A model generated the notes under the pieces. It had not been told where the DNA came from, ran no database searches, and saw only the letters and a program-made list of their open reading frames with translations. Of a DNA stretch of 22,911 nucleotides, positions 21,669-22,911 are shown piece by piece. The first letter of the stretch is position 1. The number at the start of each line of letters is the position of its first letter. The stretch covers positions 1 to 22,911 of the forward strand of contig CABUSL010000017.1 of NCBI GenBank assembly GCA_902494295.1. Reading direction: 5' to 3'. A program made the position numbers and the translations under genes. This DNA comes from an uncultured Collinsella sp. Lineage in GTDB: Bacteria; Actinomycetota; Coriobacteriia; Coriobacteriales; Coriobacteriaceae.

Positions 21669-22160
21669 ATGGCTGCTTCGAATCCGCCTAAGGGGAGCGT
21701 TTCTTCTTCGTCCATCAAGCCGGTTACGCGCAAGGCCGTGCGTTGCCAGCGCGAGGTCGCTTGGCTTGTCACGCAGGCGGCGGGCAGGCTCGTGGCGACC
21801 ACTCAGGACGTCAACGCGCCTACGCCGAGCTTTGTGCTGGCAGCGGCGCTGGATTTTGTGCGCCAATTGGAGCTTGCCGCACAGGATGCCAGCGGCCACC
21901 TCGACTACCAGAATGTTATGGCGCCCGACCTGCAAACGTTCTGCCACATGGCCAAGTTGCCCGCCGCGCCCAATGCGCTTTCGGACGCAGGCTACATGTT
22001 TACGCTTTCGGGCGCGGACCTTATCCGCGACATCTATACATACTGCAGCGAGCTCGCCGAGCGCCATGTCTTTGACGCGGCTGAAGTCAAACCGGGATAT
22101 GTCATCAAGCTGGTTCTTAGGCTGTTCTTGATGGACGGGTTCGCGGCCATGCCGGCGTAA
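21669..22160 (+). CDS. Uncharacterised 163-aa protein
   Basis: I do not recognise a family. The ATG at 21669 has a strong GGGAGGG ribosome binding site 5 nt upstream. A TATACT at 21606-21611 may be a -10 box, giving it its own promoter, though no good -35 is seen. The first about 25 residues are Ser/Pro/Lys-rich and probably unstructured (MAASNPPKGSVSSSSIKPVT). The rest looks all-helical and soluble (TPSFVLAAALDFVRQLELAAQ, SGADLIRDIYTYCSELAERH, YVIKLVLRLFLMDGF). There is no signal peptide or membrane helix. Codon use matches the host, with G/C in most third positions, so it is probably a genuine resident gene. A longer open frame upstream to 21510 overlaps the methyltransferase end and lacks a binding site. 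Confidence 0.75.
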   Translation: MAASNPPKGSVSSSSIKPVTRKAVRCQREVAWLVTQAAGRLVATTQDVNAPTPSFVLAAALDFVRQLELAAQDASGHLDYQNVMAPDLQTFCHMAKLPAAPNALSDAGYMFTLSGADLIRDIYTYCSELAERHVFDAAEVKPGYVIKLVLRLFLMDGFAAMPA

Positions 22161-22218
22161 GCCGAGTCTTTAGCATCACCGTCAACTGGGCAACAACCGC
22201 TTAACCTTAGTGGGCGCC

Positions 22219-22233
22219 AATCGAGGGTCGATT
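22219..22233. terminator. Small hairpin between convergent genes
   Basis: AATCGA (22219-22224) and TCGATT (22228-22233) form a 6-bp hairpin with a GGG loop between the converging 163-aa protein gene and the HATPase gene. There is no T-run, so a terminator role is uncertain. Confidence 0.25.
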
Positions 22234-22260
22234 ATTGGGTCGCCTCGTCCGCTAACGCAT

Positions 22261-22911
22261 TTATTCCACGCGCTCCAACAGTCGATACTTGCGGTTGCGG
22301 CTCGTCGCCGGCGCCGTGGGCTCAAGCTCGCCTTGAGCAATGAGCGCGTTGACGCGCGACCTAACCTGGGAAATTGTGAGCCCCGTGCGCTCTGCCAGCT
22401 CACGCGTCCCCAGCTCGCCGTAATGTTTGAGTGCCGTCACAATTAAGCCCCCGCCATGATCGACCGGCTCGATCTTTGAACGGTAAAGTACGACCTTGAA
22501 CCGATCGAACCCCGGGCAGAACAGGGGCTCGGCCAGACCATGCGCGCGCATGGCATCGATCATCATCGGGATGCCCGAGCCATTGCCCTCAGCCGGCGAA
22601 CCTGCGCCATCCGGCAGCGGGACAATCGACATGAGCTTCACAAGCGTCGCATTGCGACATCGGGAGTTGCCGTCAAACAGGTTCTCGCGAGTCTTTCCTC
22701 CGTATAGGCCGCCGGGGTTCGTCACCTCGATACGGTCATCAAAAACGTCAACAGCGATTGACTGCCCACAGAACCGATCTCCGTATTCTCGGTGGATTAC
22801 GGCGTTGGCGATTGCCTCGCGTAGGACTTCCTCGGGAATCTCCAGCGAGTCGACACGCGAGACGCCTTGGATCGTCGAGGTTCGCCGCAAATTCTTGGCG
22901 ATTGCCGCGAC
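22261..22911 (-). CDS. AlbA_2/HATPase-type ATP-binding putative transcriptional regulator, C-terminal part (runs off window end)
   Basis: The frame is open to the last base of the window, so the N-terminal part is missing. The visible 216 residues match the C-terminal half of AlbA_2 (Schlafen-like) DNA-binding proteins. The segment IPEEVLREAIANAVIHREYGD is the GHKL-ATPase-like N-box signature. DRIEVTNPGGLYGGKTRENLF resembles the following G-box, and EGNGSGIPMMIDAMRAHGL the lid region. The last 60 residues (HYGELGTRELAERTGLTISQVRSRVNALIAQGELE) form a winged-helix domain. Such proteins are thought to be transcriptional regulators and occur often in accessory or defence regions, but few have known targets. 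An internal TTG at 22890 is not a credible start. Confidence 0.88.
   Translation of the reverse strand, partial: VAAIAKNLRRTSTIQGVSRVDSLEIPEEVLREAIANAVIHREYGDRFCGQSIAVDVFDDRIEVTNPGGLYGGKTRENLFDGNSRCRNATLVKLMSIVPLPDGAGSPAEGNGSGIPMMIDAMRAHGLAEPLFCPGFDRFKVVLYRSKIEPVDHGGGLIVTALKHYGELGTRELAERTGLTISQVRSRVNALIAQGELEPTAPATSRNRKYRLLERVE

Noticed and set aside
1..22911. CRISPR array or insertion sequence
   Set aside because: No regularly spaced direct repeats of CRISPR type and no transposase-like protein or terminal inverted repeats were found on either strand.

Overview
The window reads as a chromosomal segment of a high-GC, Gram-positive gut actinobacterium, most likely class Coriobacteriia and close to Collinsella. 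The evidence is strong C/G-ending codon use, a T-box leader on pheST, a DUF4012 protein next to glmM, and a Zn-dependent phospholipase C-like protein starting MPSWNIHI. The genus is inferred from memory of these families; no database was searched.

Layout. Positions 1-438 (minus) hold the N-terminal part of a Ca2+-type P-type ATPase. An AT-richer intergenic region of about 440 bp separates it from the divergent pyruvate kinase gene (881-2341, plus), which ends in a strong intrinsic terminator. A minus-strand block follows: a Zn-dependent phospholipase C-like protein, then cbiO, cbiQ and a fused cbiM-cbiN (Ni/Co ECF uptake). This block is read from a well-formed promoter with a GTGTTAC-N14-GTAACAC operator just downstream of the -10. 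Next come pheT and pheS (minus), with an unusual 93-nt imperfect palindrome between them and a T-box riboswitch upstream of pheS. An M32 carboxypeptidase (plus) follows. Then come the glmM and DUF4012 pair (minus, translationally coupled) and an EamA/DMT transporter (minus). A tRNA-Val(GAC) with its own promoter and terminator closes the core part.

From about 17.8 kb the content looks more accessory. It holds a DUF5710/zinc-ribbon protein, two tandem copies of a small palindrome, and a complete Sau3AI-type (GATC) restriction-modification system with divergent R and M genes. These are followed by an uncharacterised 163-aa protein and the C-terminal part of an AlbA_2/HATPase-type regulator cut by the window end.

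How genes work together. cbiMN-Q-O form one transporter whose operator suggests nickel-responsive (NikR-like) control. pheS and pheT form the Phe-tRNA synthetase tetramer under tRNA-Phe sensing. The DUF4012 protein and GlmM are co-transcribed, which ties the former to envelope or glycan work. The most interesting observation is in the 149-bp R-M intergenic region. It carries two coaxial inverted repeats centred on the same point, and the inner one contains two GATC sites, the predicted target of both R-M enzymes. This suggests a methylation-sensitive switch or operator controlling the system.
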